A stretch of 64,000 nucleotides of DNA from Streptococcus sanguinis SK49 (GCF_000212815.1 NZ_GL890986.1:468339-532338); one strand, 5' to 3'; shown: positions 1 through 9,022, counted from the first letter of the stretch. Notes: a model not told the origin generated them from the sequence alone. Made by a program: numbers and translations.

Positions 1-815
1 AAAATCCGACCTATTTCAAAAAATACACCATAGAGCCTTTCAAAATCATTCTTAGCTTTATATAACAATTTATTATCTGATTTTCTCTTAAACTCTTGTC
101 CATCAAAACAAACCTCATCATAGAGTGACGTTACATCAACTATTTGTGTGATCTCGCTAACATGTTTATCACTATTTTCTAACAAAGCAGAAAACTGTGA
201 GTGGTTTCCTCCATAACACTCTATCAGTCCCATAGGATAAAAATAATAGTTATCTAAGTTTCTATTTGGAGAAAGTGGACAGCTATGATGATTTATATTT
301 TCTATATTTTCAACAATCCTACCTTTATTCCAAGCAAACAGTAAGATAGGGTGTTCATTCAAACGGAAAGTTGGTTTTTCTATAGATAGATTGGTATAGT
401 TTGAATAATAATGGACAAAGTCTTCTTGGTGAACGTTAAAAACGTAATTTTTTACTAATTCATGCGAAAACCTAGTATCAATTATGGTGCACAATTTCCC
501 ATTTATAACTTTCCCCCACTTATTATTATCCGAATTCAATGTATCAAAGGCTAAATGATATGTATAATAATTAGATAGGGTCCTCAAATACTTATTTACT
601 GATTGGTAATCACCTTTTTCAAGGTATTTTTTGACAGTTGCTACTTTCTCATCTGGTAACTGTTTAGCAGTAATTTTAAATTCTTCAGTCTGTTTTTTCT
701 TCTTATCATCTTCTTTCCGTTTTTTCTCCTCCTGAATTTCATTTTCCTGATTGATATAATCAAGAGTCTTTCCCGTTTTTAATGCAGAATAAATATTTTT
801 AAAGATTGATACCAT
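1..815 (-). CDS. Accessory protein of unknown function, C-terminus cut by window edge
   Basis: A reading frame stays open from an ATG at 815 to the left edge, 271 codons without a stop. The start is preceded by a GAGGAG ribosome site and by a strong promoter at 841-869. The first 60 residues are highly charged, with runs of Lys, Glu and Asp after a short hydrophobic patch, so probably a coiled linker. The rest looks globular, with the motifs LNEHPILLFAWNKG and ECYGGNHSQFSA. I do not recognise the family with confidence; it faintly recalls the DUF6710 group of mobile-element proteins. It lies at the end of a conjugation module with its own promoter, which fits cargo rather than transfer machinery. 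The GC content is lower than in the tra genes. Confidence 0.8.
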   Translation of the reverse strand, partial: MVSIFKNIYSALKTGKTLDYINQENEIQEEKKRKEDDKKKKQTEEFKITAKQLPDEKVATVKKYLEKGDYQSVNKYLRTLSNYYTYHLAFDTLNSDNNKWGKVINGKLCTIIDTRFSHELVKNYVFNVHQEDFVHYYSNYTNLSIEKPTFRLNEHPILLFAWNKGRIVENIENINHHSCPLSPNRNLDNYYFYPMGLIECYGGNHSQFSALLENSDKHVSEITQIVDVTSLYDEVCFDGQEFKRKSDNKLLYKAKNDFERLYGVFFEIGRI

Positions 816-840
816 CTGAACTCCTCTCTTTCTTTACTAT

Positions 841-869
841 ATTACAACATTTACAACATAAAGTGTCAA
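841..869 (-). promoter_or_regulatory. Strong promoter with tandem operator-like repeat
   Basis: On the minus strand a TTGACA -35 box (864-869) is separated by 17 bp from a TGTAAT -10 box (841-846), 26 bp ahead of the left-edge gene. The spacer and -10 box are made of two perfect tandem copies of a 9-mer (plus strand TTACAACAT at 842-850 and 851-859). A repressor bound there would block RNA polymerase, so this accessory gene is likely regulated separately. Confidence 0.65.
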
Positions 870-928
870 GTATTCATATAACTTATAAGTAATTCAAATT
901 ATTTTGCAATATCTTAAGACTAGAGTAT

Positions 929-1519
929 CTAATTGCTTCGCCTTATTTGGTATTTCTCCCGATACCGCCTAAAAGTCCTTTCTGATATTCCAGTCAGCTT
1001 ACTAACGTCTCTATCTGTATATCCCTGAAGATACAAATCAAAGGCATGCTGCAAGCGTTCGTCATTTTCTGTATAGAGTGCTTTCCTGCCCTGGTACTTC
1101 CCCTGAACTTTGGCAATTTCTATTCCCTGGCGCTGGCGCTCCTTAATGCGCTCCCGCTCTGCCTGGGCTTGATACTTATACAGCTCTAAAATCAAGTTAT
1201 TAAGCAACCGTCTGAGATTATCATCCTCGATACCTCGAAGGGTTGGAAGGTTAAGAACTTCCAAAGTGGCACCCCGAGCTTGTATAGCAGTTATGATCTC
1301 TGTCAGCTCCTGGTTATTCCTCCCCAAGCGTTCAAGTTCCGTTACGGCGACTATATCCCCTTCTCGGATGTACTGTAGGAGAGCCTGAAGCTGATACCGT
1401 TCCTTGCTGGCTCCACTGACCGCCTCCTGGAAAACTTTTTCGCAGTCCTGCATCTGCTCCAGCTGCCGATCCAAATTCTGATCTGTGCTGCTGACTCGTG
1501 CATAACCTATTTTTGTCAT
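929..1519 (-). CDS. Small serine recombinase (resolvase/invertase family)
   Basis: A 196-residue serine recombinase. The N-terminus IGYARVSS carries the nucleophile Ser10, and the ELERLGRNNQEL stretch holds the conserved active-site arginine region. A long E-helix rich in Arg and Glu follows (about 120-145), then a C-terminal helix-turn-helix (TDRDVSKLTGISERTFRRY). Its length is typical of Tn3/gamma-delta-type resolvases and Hin-like invertases. The ATG at 1519 has an AGGAGG site 4 bp upstream; a longer in-frame extension lacks one. On a plasmid-like conjugative element such an enzyme usually resolves multimers. The upstream gap contains a palindrome that could be part of its site. Resolvase rather than invertase is an inference. 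Confidence 0.88.
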   Translation of the reverse strand: MTKIGYARVSSTDQNLDRQLEQMQDCEKVFQEAVSGASKERYQLQALLQYIREGDIVAVTELERLGRNNQELTEIITAIQARGATLEVLNLPTLRGIEDDNLRRLLNNLILELYKYQAQAERERIKERQRQGIEIAKVQGKYQGRKALYTENDERLQHAFDLYLQGYTDRDVSKLTGISERTFRRYREKYQIRRSN

Positions 1520-1614
1520 ATGTTCCTCCTTATTTTTGCCGAACTCTAATGGCCGTGTCATAAAATCAATAGAATCAAGTTGCACGTGCAATATATTTAT
1601 AATTATGTTTATGT
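1520..1614. other. Resolvase upstream gap with 12-bp palindrome (candidate res site)
   Basis: The 95-bp gap between relaxase and resolvase genes holds a perfect palindrome TTGCACGTGCAA at 1580-1591, next to an AT-rich stretch with repeated TTTATAAT and TTATG motifs. Resolvase genes often carry their recombination site immediately upstream. The subsites cannot be defined from one sequence. Confidence 0.3.
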
Positions 1615-3234
1615 TTATAATGAGCTTTCCTGCTCTTTCTCTCTCCGAACCTGGTTATTATCCTTAACAGATCGGTACTCTTCAAAGCTACCAACAATGT
1701 CATCATATTTCTGCTGCAGACCTGCTTGCTCAACACTGATTTCAGTAATCTCTTTCTCCAATTCCTCTGCTCGAATGGTCAAAGGGAAGCCCAAGCTTTC
1801 TAGAATTTCCTGACCTAGCGCCTGGTATTCTGGATTGTCAGACTTCAGATCAGACAAAGCAGCTGCAGCTTTGTTGAGTTTCATCAATCGCTGCTCAATC
1901 TGCTGTAGCGTCTCTTCTGCTTGGTCCAGCTGCTCAATAAAGCGTTCCTCGAGTTCTTCAAATTGTTGGCCACTGGTCACGTCGTGAGCAGCCAGGAACT
2001 CAAACTCTTTAATCAACTGATCTAGATTAGAGATGTTCCGATTTTTAGTCAGAACAACCTCACCATTATTATAAGCAAGCTGCTTCATAAGGGTATTTCC
2101 TTTGATGTAACGGTTATTCTCTGAGTGATCTGGATTAAGAAAATAAAAGAAATCATTTCTTCGGACAAAGAGTTCAAAACGGCCATCTTCCAACTGATCT
2201 ACTTGCCGATGTGGGACCTTAATCAAACCATGATTACGGATCCCAAAGTCTATCTCAAGGTAGATGCCGTCAGCTGTAACCTCTTTAACTTGCCAAGGTT
2301 CAATCATGAGACGTTGTTCAAAATCTTCTGCTTTTTCTTGCTGCAGTTTGTCATACTCTGGCTTAATGTCCTCTAGGGAGTAGGTCGCCTTGTTTTGGCT
2401 GACTCGCTTCTCAATCGTGGCCAAAGTGTAAGCACCTTTTTTAGATAACGTGCTATCACGAGTATTGCGTTGCTGCTCACTGTCCAGCAAACGATAAGTG
2501 GCATGCTTACCAGAGAAATTGACTGCTAAATTCAGTGCCTTTGCTTTCTTTAAAAAGTCCTCGATGGATGTTGAGTGCTTAATCAAGAAATTCAAACGGG
2601 ACTTAATCTCAAGTTTAAATACATTCTTTTTCTGATAGGCTGCGTACTTCGTATGAGAAAATCTTGGAGCGCTCCGATCAATAATTTTAGCTCCAGCCAG
2701 CTCCGCATAACGGTCTGAAATTTTCTCCAGGCTCCGCTTAGTTCCCTTTTGCCAACGGAATTTTTTCAAGGTGCTATTATCCGTTGTATTGAAAATGATA
2801 TGGTTGTGAATGTGATTTTTGTCTACATGAGTTGCAATCACAAACTCATGTTTTCCCTTTGTCAATTCCAAAACAGTCTTGCGTCCTATCTCGTGAATTT
2901 CCTCTGCTGTTAGATTGTCCGACGGATCAAAAGATTGGATCAGATGATGAGCTAGCACTCCATTTTCTGTAACCAAGTCAGAGGTTTCTTTTCGGCCAAA
3001 ACGATTATCAGCCAGCTTCTTAGTCAGAATGAATTCTTCTGCAGCTTTTCGCTCCTGTCCAATCAAATGACCAGAGACTAACTGCGTCTGCAATTTCCCA
3101 TCTTTAAGAATAACTGGAAAAGATTGGTTGCTGTTAGTGACCAGCTCTACTGTCTTAGCTTCATCCAAAATATATTTAACAGCTCTCTTTAAGTTACCAG
3201 TGTTTTTTATCTGAATAGCTTTTGTAACAACCAT
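1615..3234 (-). CDS. MOBP-type relaxase
   Basis: A 539-residue relaxase/mobilisation nuclease that would nick oriT, stay bound to the DNA and pilot the strand into the recipient. The N-terminal third has the histidine triad THVDKNHIHNHIIFN (His136, Asp138, His141, His143, His145), the metal-binding motif of MobA/VirD2-like (MOBP) relaxases. Tyr21 in a VKYILDE context is the likely transesterification residue. The last 110 residues are strongly predicted coiled coil. The gene starts directly after the mobC stop codon, so the two are translationally coupled, as with pcfF-pcfG of pCF10. No truncation is seen. Confidence 0.9.
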   Translation of the reverse strand: MVVTKAIQIKNTGNLKRAVKYILDEAKTVELVTNSNQSFPVILKDGKLQTQLVSGHLIGQERKAAEEFILTKKLADNRFGRKETSDLVTENGVLAHHLIQSFDPSDNLTAEEIHEIGRKTVLELTKGKHEFVIATHVDKNHIHNHIIFNTTDNSTLKKFRWQKGTKRSLEKISDRYAELAGAKIIDRSAPRFSHTKYAAYQKKNVFKLEIKSRLNFLIKHSTSIEDFLKKAKALNLAVNFSGKHATYRLLDSEQQRNTRDSTLSKKGAYTLATIEKRVSQNKATYSLEDIKPEYDKLQQEKAEDFEQRLMIEPWQVKEVTADGIYLEIDFGIRNHGLIKVPHRQVDQLEDGRFELFVRRNDFFYFLNPDHSENNRYIKGNTLMKQLAYNNGEVVLTKNRNISNLDQLIKEFEFLAAHDVTSGQQFEELEERFIEQLDQAEETLQQIEQRLMKLNKAAAALSDLKSDNPEYQALGQEILESLGFPLTIRAEELEKEITEISVEQAGLQQKYDDIVGSFEEYRSVKDNNQVRREKEQESSL

Positions 3235-3582
3235 CTATTCTCCTTTCTCTGCTTCTTCAATCTTGCCCTCAATCAGCTCTTCAATCTCCTGCAGTTTCTC
3301 CAAAACAGCAACCAACTCCTCTCTGCTGGCTTCTTCGTTCGTGTTCACCTGCCGAGCAATTTGGTTGATATTGACCCCGACTCGGTTGATTTCCTGACGC
3401 AGTTTAGACAGCTCTTCAAAGTTGATAACTTGCACTCGACCAGTAAGCAACATGTAGCGGGCAAAGGTCGAAAAGTTCCGGATACCAGCTTCCCCCATTT
3501 TACGACGGATGGCCTGATTTTCGCTTTCGTTTATCCAAAATAGCTTTTGTATTGGTCGTTCTCTGTGTCCTTGTTCTTTCAT
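3235..3582 (-). CDS. mobC: MobC-like relaxosome accessory protein
   Basis: About 115 residues with a ribbon-helix-helix-like N-terminal half (RERPIQKLFWINESENQAIRRKMGEAG), then the MobC signature NRVGVNINQIARQVN and an acidic coiled C-terminus. MobC proteins bind oriT and help the relaxase open the nic region. The gene abuts the relaxase gene and is preceded by a hairpin-rich non-coding stretch, the usual place for oriT. The start is uncertain: ATG 3582 gives the expected family length but its GAGG site is 13 bp away. The frame is open further upstream to 3666 through weaker TTG/ATG starts. Confidence 0.82.
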   Translation of the reverse strand: MKEQGHRERPIQKLFWINESENQAIRRKMGEAGIRNFSTFARYMLLTGRVQVINFEELSKLRQEINRVGVNINQIARQVNTNEEASREELVAVLEKLQEIEELIEGKIEEAEKGE

Positions 3583-3684
3583 ACCTAATGTTGTTCCTCT
3601 CTGCTTGATTGCAACCTGCCATCTTGATATACTTTGCTCTGGCAAGCATAGCATTTGTATATACAAATGCGAAATTTAAAAGAA

Positions 3685-3810
3685 TAGGCTCTCTTCTCTT
3701 TGGGCTTTCCCTGCCCAAATAAGAGAACCTATCTTTCAAAATTTTGGGGAAATCCCCAAGCCCCTGGTGAGGTGCTGCGCACCTTAACAAGCGGACCATT
3801 TTTCAAATGG
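3685..3810. other. Candidate origin of transfer (oriT)
   Basis: The gap upstream of mobC holds four inverted repeats in 126 bp. The first is a nested hairpin at 3685-3731 with an 11-bp outer stem (10 of 11 matching) and a 7-bp GC-rich inner stem (TTTGGGC/GCCCAAA). The others are TTGGGGA/TCCCCAA at 3744-3759, AGGTGC/GCACCT at 3770-3784 and CCATTT/AAATGG at 3796-3810. Position next to mobC-relaxase and hairpin density are what an oriT shows. The nic site itself cannot be assigned. Confidence 0.5.
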
Positions 3811-3833
3811 CCTCGCCTATTTTGAATACCTAC

Positions 3834-4079
3834 CTAGCGGTAGTTATCCTTCAACTGCTCATATTCTGCGTCGTTAATAGACTGCAGATAGGCGATTGTT
3901 TCTGTTGTATCTTCTGCAAGCTCCAGCTCCAACTCTTCCTGTTCTTTCAGGTCCTTTTGGAGTTCGTGGATTGCTGCTTTACGAGAGAGTTTGAAAAATT
4001 CTTCATCTGGTTTTAGCACACCATCTGGTGCAAATGTTGTAAAATAGGTTGCTAAAGTTTCTTCAACTATTTCTTTCAT
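3834..4079 (-). CDS. Small acidic protein in conjugation operon
   Basis: An 81-residue soluble, acidic protein that I do not recognise. Residues 35-60 are dominated by Glu, Lys and Leu and look like a single amphipathic helix (LQKDLKEQEELELELAEDT). The ATG at 4079 has an AAAGGA site 8 bp upstream. It lies between the primase-like gene and the candidate oriT, a position taken by small unstudied accessory proteins in related elements. A relaxosome or regulatory role is possible but unsupported. Confidence 0.7.
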   Translation of the reverse strand: MKEIVEETLATYFTTFAPDGVLKPDEEFFKLSRKAAIHELQKDLKEQEELELELAEDTTETIAYLQSINDAEYEQLKDNYR

Positions 4080-4124
4080 CTTGGTTATCCTTTCGTTTTC
4101 GGTTAAGTGAACTGAGCAGTTCTT

Positions 4125-6797
4125 TTACTTGCTCGCTTGGTTGTCCTTCTCCTCGTCCCCTTTCTGGGGATGAGATTTTTTTTCGGGTTCTGATGCCGCC
4201 TTTTCTGCCATCTTCTGATGACATTTTTCGTTGAACTGTTCCAATTTTTGAGAGAGCGGATCCTTGGACACTTCCTTGTTTTGATATTTTTCAAATGCTG
4301 TATCTAACCGATGAATGAGGTCAGCAGCTTCCTTTTGGACGATGGATAGCTGAGCTTCAAGATCGGCTAGACTATCCGGTTCCTTACTCCAATTAGCAAG
4401 GTAACCAAAACTGTATGAGCTGGTATCTAAACCATAATGATTAGCCACAACGTAAGCTACAGACTCAGCTTGCAGCTCCTTATTAGTTCGTGTCAGCTTC
4501 TGCCCTTCAAGTGCTTTAGGGTTGTGTAAGTCTGCATGCGCCATCTCGTGAAAGATGGTGCTCAACGTCTCCCGCTCACTCATGCCAGCCCGAATGACAA
4601 TCTTATTCTCCGTCGGTGAATAATAGCCGTGTGCTTCCATTGGCTCCTTAGAAATTTCTAAACGAACCCCTTTAGCAGCTGCAGTTTCTTTAGCTGCACG
4701 ATAGAGGTTAGCATAGTCTTGATGGGTTCCTTCTAATTCATAAACAGGTTTAGGAAGCTCCTTGCCTTCCGTTTGACTGACATCAAAGACAGGAACTAAA
4801 CGGAAGCGTGTGTCCTTTACTTCTTGACCTTTTTTATCTAAAACAGGCTGGCCTTTTTCGTCCTTTCGAGTTACTTGATAGGGTGCCCAAATCTTGAGCG
4901 CCTTCTGCCCTTTTTGGACATGTCTTCCTAATTTTTTCCATGCATTAAAGGAAGCAACCGCAGACGCATCTTTCTTTTGAGCGACGATTAAAAATAAATT
5001 ATTCAGAGAGTAATTGTTGAATTTGCTCATGGTTTGCAAGAAAATTTTATAGGTATCAGAGTTAAAATAATCTTTGACACCTTCCTTCAGGTGAGCAGAC
5101 AAACCTTTCAGATCTCTGTCTTGAATGAGCTGGTCAATAGTCGCTCTTTTCTCCTGAAACGATGACTTAATCTCACTTACAGAACCAACTGAAACTGCGG
5201 TTTTGTATTTATCTAAATCTAAATATTCTCCGTCAGAAGTTAATGCTTCAAAATATGTAATCTCTGCATTTTTTGCTAGACTATATCCATTTACTGTTAC
5301 TGAACCTAAAACGAAAGAGTCTGCATAAGCTGACAATAAATCGTGAAGATTAGGATTGTTTTTTAAAATTTCATCCATGACCTCTGCCGCTTCTAAATTT
5401 AGAGGATCATTTAATTCCTCTCTCAGTCCTTCTAACAAAGCAGCAATGCTCTTATATTCTGTATTACCTCGTATAACGGATGTAATACGTTCTAAATTTG
5501 GTTGATCTGCCATTGATATTCCCTCTATTCTTTCTTCATATTTTGTACTCTCTTTAGCTTCTGAGAGCTGCGGGTAAGTCTGTGATTGATTGGTCGCCAG
5601 TTCCTCTATCTCGTCCCGAGAGAGCGTTTCAGAGGTACTGAAAGCGACCACATCACCTGCAGTCAACTGGGTGACTTTTGCTGTAGCCAACTCTTTTGAA
5701 AAGTAACCTTGATAGGCTGTAGTTTTTTTCTTTTTATCGTAGCTGTAGATATGAACTAGCTCTGCTTGCCCCTGGAGCGGTTCTTTCAAAAAGCTGTTCC
5801 AATCGGCTTTTTCAACCCCTTTTTCAGCAATAGGCGGAATATCTAACTTAAAAGGGATTCCCTTTTCCTGCAGCTTGCTGATAAAATTCCACCCTGCAGA
5901 GTCATTATCTACGGCCAAAGTGATAAAATCCTCATTGCTCTGAAAGAACGTGGAGGTTTTAGCTGTAGCTTCAAGTACTCTAGCTGTTCGCTCCCCTGGC
6001 TCATAAGTCTTGCCCTGCAGCTCACTGACTAGCTCTGCAAAGCGAAAACTCATAAGACCTTCCTTGAGTCCATCCATAGCCACTAAACGGACGTCTTGCA
6101 GCTGAGGATGGAGCTGATAATAGCTCATAACATCGATGGGAGACTCTGCAAATATAAGCCGTTTAGGTCGACCAACGTCTGCGTAAAAACCAGTAAGACC
6201 ATCAGAATTTTTCAATATCCGCTTTAGATAGCCTCTATCAGGATATTTCTCACGATTTTCGACAATTCCCTGCAGGCTGGCTCCCATCACCTTTCCCTGG
6301 CTGTTTTTAAATTTAAAAACAATAGCTGGCTCAGAGTAATCGTTCATTTTATGAGATATTTCAGCTATACTCCCTTGTTGAAAGAAAAATTCAATCGTTC
6401 CAGGTGACAACTTTCTTTCTCGTCTTAGATACTGTCTTGTCCAGCTAGTATTGACATGCTCATTCTGGCTTAACTTATACTCAAAGGCTATTTTAGGAAC
6501 TGGTGTAGAGTCCATTTCTGACTCTGGAAAGTGGCCTGCTTCTAGGAAATGTTTAGCAGATTTAAAAGACGGCCGGCTTCCTGTCTGCTCTTCTCGGATC
6601 GTTTGGACTAACTCCAAGGCATCTCCTCCCCTTAAATCACGAGAAAACCAAGAAAAGCGATTGCGACGTGGGCTAATAACGAGGCTTTCATGCTCAGTCC
6701 AAGCATACCGATCACTGCCTTGCTGCTTCAACTCCATTCCTAAAGCCTCGGCGACATCTAATATAGATATCTTTTTCAATTCTTCTACTCGTGCCAT
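4125..6797 (-). CDS. LtrC/PcfD-like primase with ArdC-type metalloprotease domain
   Basis: An 890-residue multidomain protein. The first 100 residues resemble a zinc-finger-less DnaG-type CHC2 domain (DVAEALGMELKQQGSDRYAW, WFSRDLRGGDALELV). A DUF3991/Toprim-like region follows (about 150-350) with FAESPIDVMSYYQ and an acidic VDNDSAG motif, expected for primase chemistry. Residues about 560-640 match the ArdC N-terminal single-strand-DNA-binding fold (FNNYSLNNLFLIVAQ, FNAWKKLGRHVQKGQKAL). The C-terminal part carries the metallopeptidase motif HEMAHADLHN near residue 750. Such proteins are thought to prime the transferred strand and counter restriction in the recipient. ATG 6797 has a GGGGG site 6 bp upstream. 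Confidence 0.82.
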   Translation of the reverse strand: MARVEELKKISILDVAEALGMELKQQGSDRYAWTEHESLVISPRRNRFSWFSRDLRGGDALELVQTIREEQTGSRPSFKSAKHFLEAGHFPESEMDSTPVPKIAFEYKLSQNEHVNTSWTRQYLRRERKLSPGTIEFFFQQGSIAEISHKMNDYSEPAIVFKFKNSQGKVMGASLQGIVENREKYPDRGYLKRILKNSDGLTGFYADVGRPKRLIFAESPIDVMSYYQLHPQLQDVRLVAMDGLKEGLMSFRFAELVSELQGKTYEPGERTARVLEATAKTSTFFQSNEDFITLAVDNDSAGWNFISKLQEKGIPFKLDIPPIAEKGVEKADWNSFLKEPLQGQAELVHIYSYDKKKKTTAYQGYFSKELATAKVTQLTAGDVVAFSTSETLSRDEIEELATNQSQTYPQLSEAKESTKYEERIEGISMADQPNLERITSVIRGNTEYKSIAALLEGLREELNDPLNLEAAEVMDEILKNNPNLHDLLSAYADSFVLGSVTVNGYSLAKNAEITYFEALTSDGEYLDLDKYKTAVSVGSVSEIKSSFQEKRATIDQLIQDRDLKGLSAHLKEGVKDYFNSDTYKIFLQTMSKFNNYSLNNLFLIVAQKKDASAVASFNAWKKLGRHVQKGQKALKIWAPYQVTRKDEKGQPVLDKKGQEVKDTRFRLVPVFDVSQTEGKELPKPVYELEGTHQDYANLYRAAKETAAAKGVRLEISKEPMEAHGYYSPTENKIVIRAGMSERETLSTIFHEMAHADLHNPKALEGQKLTRTNKELQAESVAYVVANHYGLDTSSYSFGYLANWSKEPDSLADLEAQLSIVQKEAADLIHRLDTAFEKYQNKEVSKDPLSQKLEQFNEKCHQKMAEKAASEPEKKSHPQKGDEEKDNQASK

Positions 6798-6811
6798 AAA
6801 CAACCCCCTTT

Positions 6812-7177
6812 CTATTCTGCACTGCTAGGCAACTTTAGGAAGAAATCTTCTGGAGCAGCTCGGATTAATTCAAACTCTTCCTGAGTTGCCTCCAGAGATC
6901 GAACTATTGGGACTTTTGCTGTTTGTTCTGCATCATAACAAAATAGATAAGGCTGCAGCTCTTGGAATTCTTGATAAGTCAATTCCTGAATAGACTTCAT
7001 AACTACCTGCAGCAAAAACTCTTCCTGAGATTGATCTGCAGTTCCTTCTTTTGTAGCAGATACCGCAGCTCTCAATAATACCCCTCCAGGTATTTGCTCC
7101 TCAATGCCCTCAAAAAAACCAACTCCATAAGTTGGTTTTTGAGGTTGTTTGTCGCTCTTAAACATAAAATCGTACAT
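6812..7177 (-). CDS. Conjugation-module protein of unknown function
   Basis: A 121-residue acidic soluble protein without a signal peptide or membrane segment. It starts at ATG 7177 behind an AAGGAAA site. It lies between the coupling ATPase and the primase-like gene with only short gaps, so it belongs to the same transcript. I do not recognise the family. The C-terminal half (QELTYQEFQELQPYLFCYD) could be a small alpha-beta domain. Confidence 0.72.
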   Translation of the reverse strand: MYDFMFKSDKQPQKPTYGVGFFEGIEEQIPGGVLLRAAVSATKEGTADQSQEEFLLQVVMKSIQELTYQEFQELQPYLFCYDAEQTAKVPIVRSLEATQEEFELIRAAPEDFFLKLPSSAE

Positions 7178-7189
7178 ATCATTTCCTTT

Positions 7190-9022
7190 CTATGCGCTCA
7201 AGTCCCAAGGCAGAGCGATTTCTTCCAGTTCTTCCATGCTGATCTCAACCTGGTTACTTAGCTCGACATTTTCTAGCCACTCATCTATATCTGACATATA
7301 GCGTCTGTATGTAAACCAATTAGGACTGAATGGCCCATCTGCATGATTTTCATATTGTGGATGTGTCTCTAAGCGGTATTTCTTATCTTTGAACACATTT
7401 TGGCGATTGAGATAGAGCAAAGCTTCATCAATGGCTACAGTGGCTACTTCATGATAATTGAGCAGTTCCCGCTTGAGGCTATCTGTGGACTCGCTTGAAG
7501 AGCCATGTTGACCATAGCTTTTGGAAGTCTTAGTCTGCTGAATGGTCTGCGGTCCTGTTCGGTCTGCCATACTTTTCAGTGTGTCTGGGTCATTAGAACC
7601 CAAATAAAGAACTGCCCCGCAGTTGTTCAAAATGGTGGTAGTATTCTTATCTCCGTACAGCTGCTGAAGCTGACTCATAGATTGGATCATCAGCTTGATT
7701 GAAATTTCCCGGCTCCGGACAACAGCAATTTCTTCAGGAAGATAAGGGATTTGCCCAATTTGACCCGTTTCATCTGCATAAATCTGCAAATGCAGTAAAG
7801 TCTCAATCGTTGCTGTTGGATGCGTTCCTTGGATGATAGAGTCTGCAGTCTTGTTAGATACTTCAAAAATGGTATGGAAAAACAGGGCTGACAGGAATTG
7901 ATAAGACTTATCCGTTTCGGGCATATGAATAAAGACAGCTGTTTTCTCCAGCTGCCATTTTTCAATTTCCATTGTATCCCGCTGCACCATCTTTCTCACA
8001 TCATCATGGTCAAAAACAGAAAACCGGCTGGAGATAATAGCCAGGACAGACATCAAAGTCTGACCGCCAAAGTTCTTCATAAAGAGCTGGAACTGCTTAT
8101 TAGCATAGTTACCTGGCAACTCCTCTTCAAGCTGCTTAAACATTTCCTCAACCGGACTTTCAATCTCCGGATCAGTCCGCTTCAGGAAGCGTAATAAATC
8201 GGCTACTTGAGGCAGGTTTGGCTCATACTTGCCTAGAACTTTTCCATCAAAATATAGATACCCAATCAAAGCTCTGGTCAGAAAAGCCTCTGCCTGAGCC
8301 CAGAAGTCCTCCCCTTTATTATCTGAGCGCTTAGTAGCTGTGATAATGGCTTCTGAAACCTTATCAATATCTGTTTCCTTCTGCATATAGTGAAAAACAT
8401 TGAAACCATCCGAATTGATCAGTTGGATCAAGTCCAAGATTTTAATTTTATAACCAGCCTTTTTCAAAATAGTGCCAACTTCATGTATGATAAGCCCTTT
8501 AGTATCTGTGATAACATAGCTCGAGTTTAGCTGCATAATATTAGGTTTCACAAAAGACCGGGTTTTCCAGTCACCAGTTCCCCCGATAACCAGGACATTC
8601 TTGTTGATATGCTTGTTGTAGGGCAAGCGTTGATTAAAGAGGCCCATCTGAGATCGCTGTGTGAAAATCATGTTTTTCTCTGGATCCTGATCCTGAAAGC
8701 TGGCCAGCTCCTCTACGGTTGCAAAACGAGCTGTTCCGTGTTCTTCTCCAGTTCGGTAAATCCCCCGATCTTGACGCCGAGCAAAAAAGAAAAGAACAGC
8801 CATGACACCGACAAGACCAGCCATCAATGAGGAAGAGGTAAACTCGACATCGATAGGAAATTTTTCTGTCCAATGTTCCGCCATCCACTCCAAACGAGCC
8901 AAACCAAAATCATCGTTAATGGCCGTATCTGGGGACATTTCAAAAAGTTTGGCCAACCAATGCAGACAATAAAATAAAATCCCTGCTGTAATGACGTAAG
9001 GCAATGGTTTTCGTTCTGTCAT
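7190..9022 (-). CDS. VirD4/TraG-type type IV coupling protein
   Basis: A 610-residue T4SS coupling ATPase that would link the relaxosome to the transfer channel. Two N-terminal membrane segments (about 9-27 and 67-85) precede the nucleotide-binding domain. The P-loop region reads VIGGTGDWKTRSFVKPN (about 143-159). The Walker B equivalent is IYADETGQIGQIP, followed by the conserved VRSREISIKLMIQSMSQL helix typical of VirD4 of Gram-positive elements. The P-loop has Trp where the family normally has Gly just before the catalytic Lys. The start overlaps the PcfB-like gene by 4 bp, the pcfB-pcfC arrangement. Confidence 0.9.
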   Translation of the reverse strand: MTERKPLPYVITAGILFYCLHWLAKLFEMSPDTAINDDFGLARLEWMAEHWTEKFPIDVEFTSSSLMAGLVGVMAVLFFFARRQDRGIYRTGEEHGTARFATVEELASFQDQDPEKNMIFTQRSQMGLFNQRLPYNKHINKNVLVIGGTGDWKTRSFVKPNIMQLNSSYVITDTKGLIIHEVGTILKKAGYKIKILDLIQLINSDGFNVFHYMQKETDIDKVSEAIITATKRSDNKGEDFWAQAEAFLTRALIGYLYFDGKVLGKYEPNLPQVADLLRFLKRTDPEIESPVEEMFKQLEEELPGNYANKQFQLFMKNFGGQTLMSVLAIISSRFSVFDHDDVRKMVQRDTMEIEKWQLEKTAVFIHMPETDKSYQFLSALFFHTIFEVSNKTADSIIQGTHPTATIETLLHLQIYADETGQIGQIPYLPEEIAVVRSREISIKLMIQSMSQLQQLYGDKNTTTILNNCGAVLYLGSNDPDTLKSMADRTGPQTIQQTKTSKSYGQHGSSSESTDSLKRELLNYHEVATVAIDEALLYLNRQNVFKDKKYRLETHPQYENHADGPFSPNWFTYRRYMSDIDEWLENVELSNQVEISMEELEEIALPWDLSA

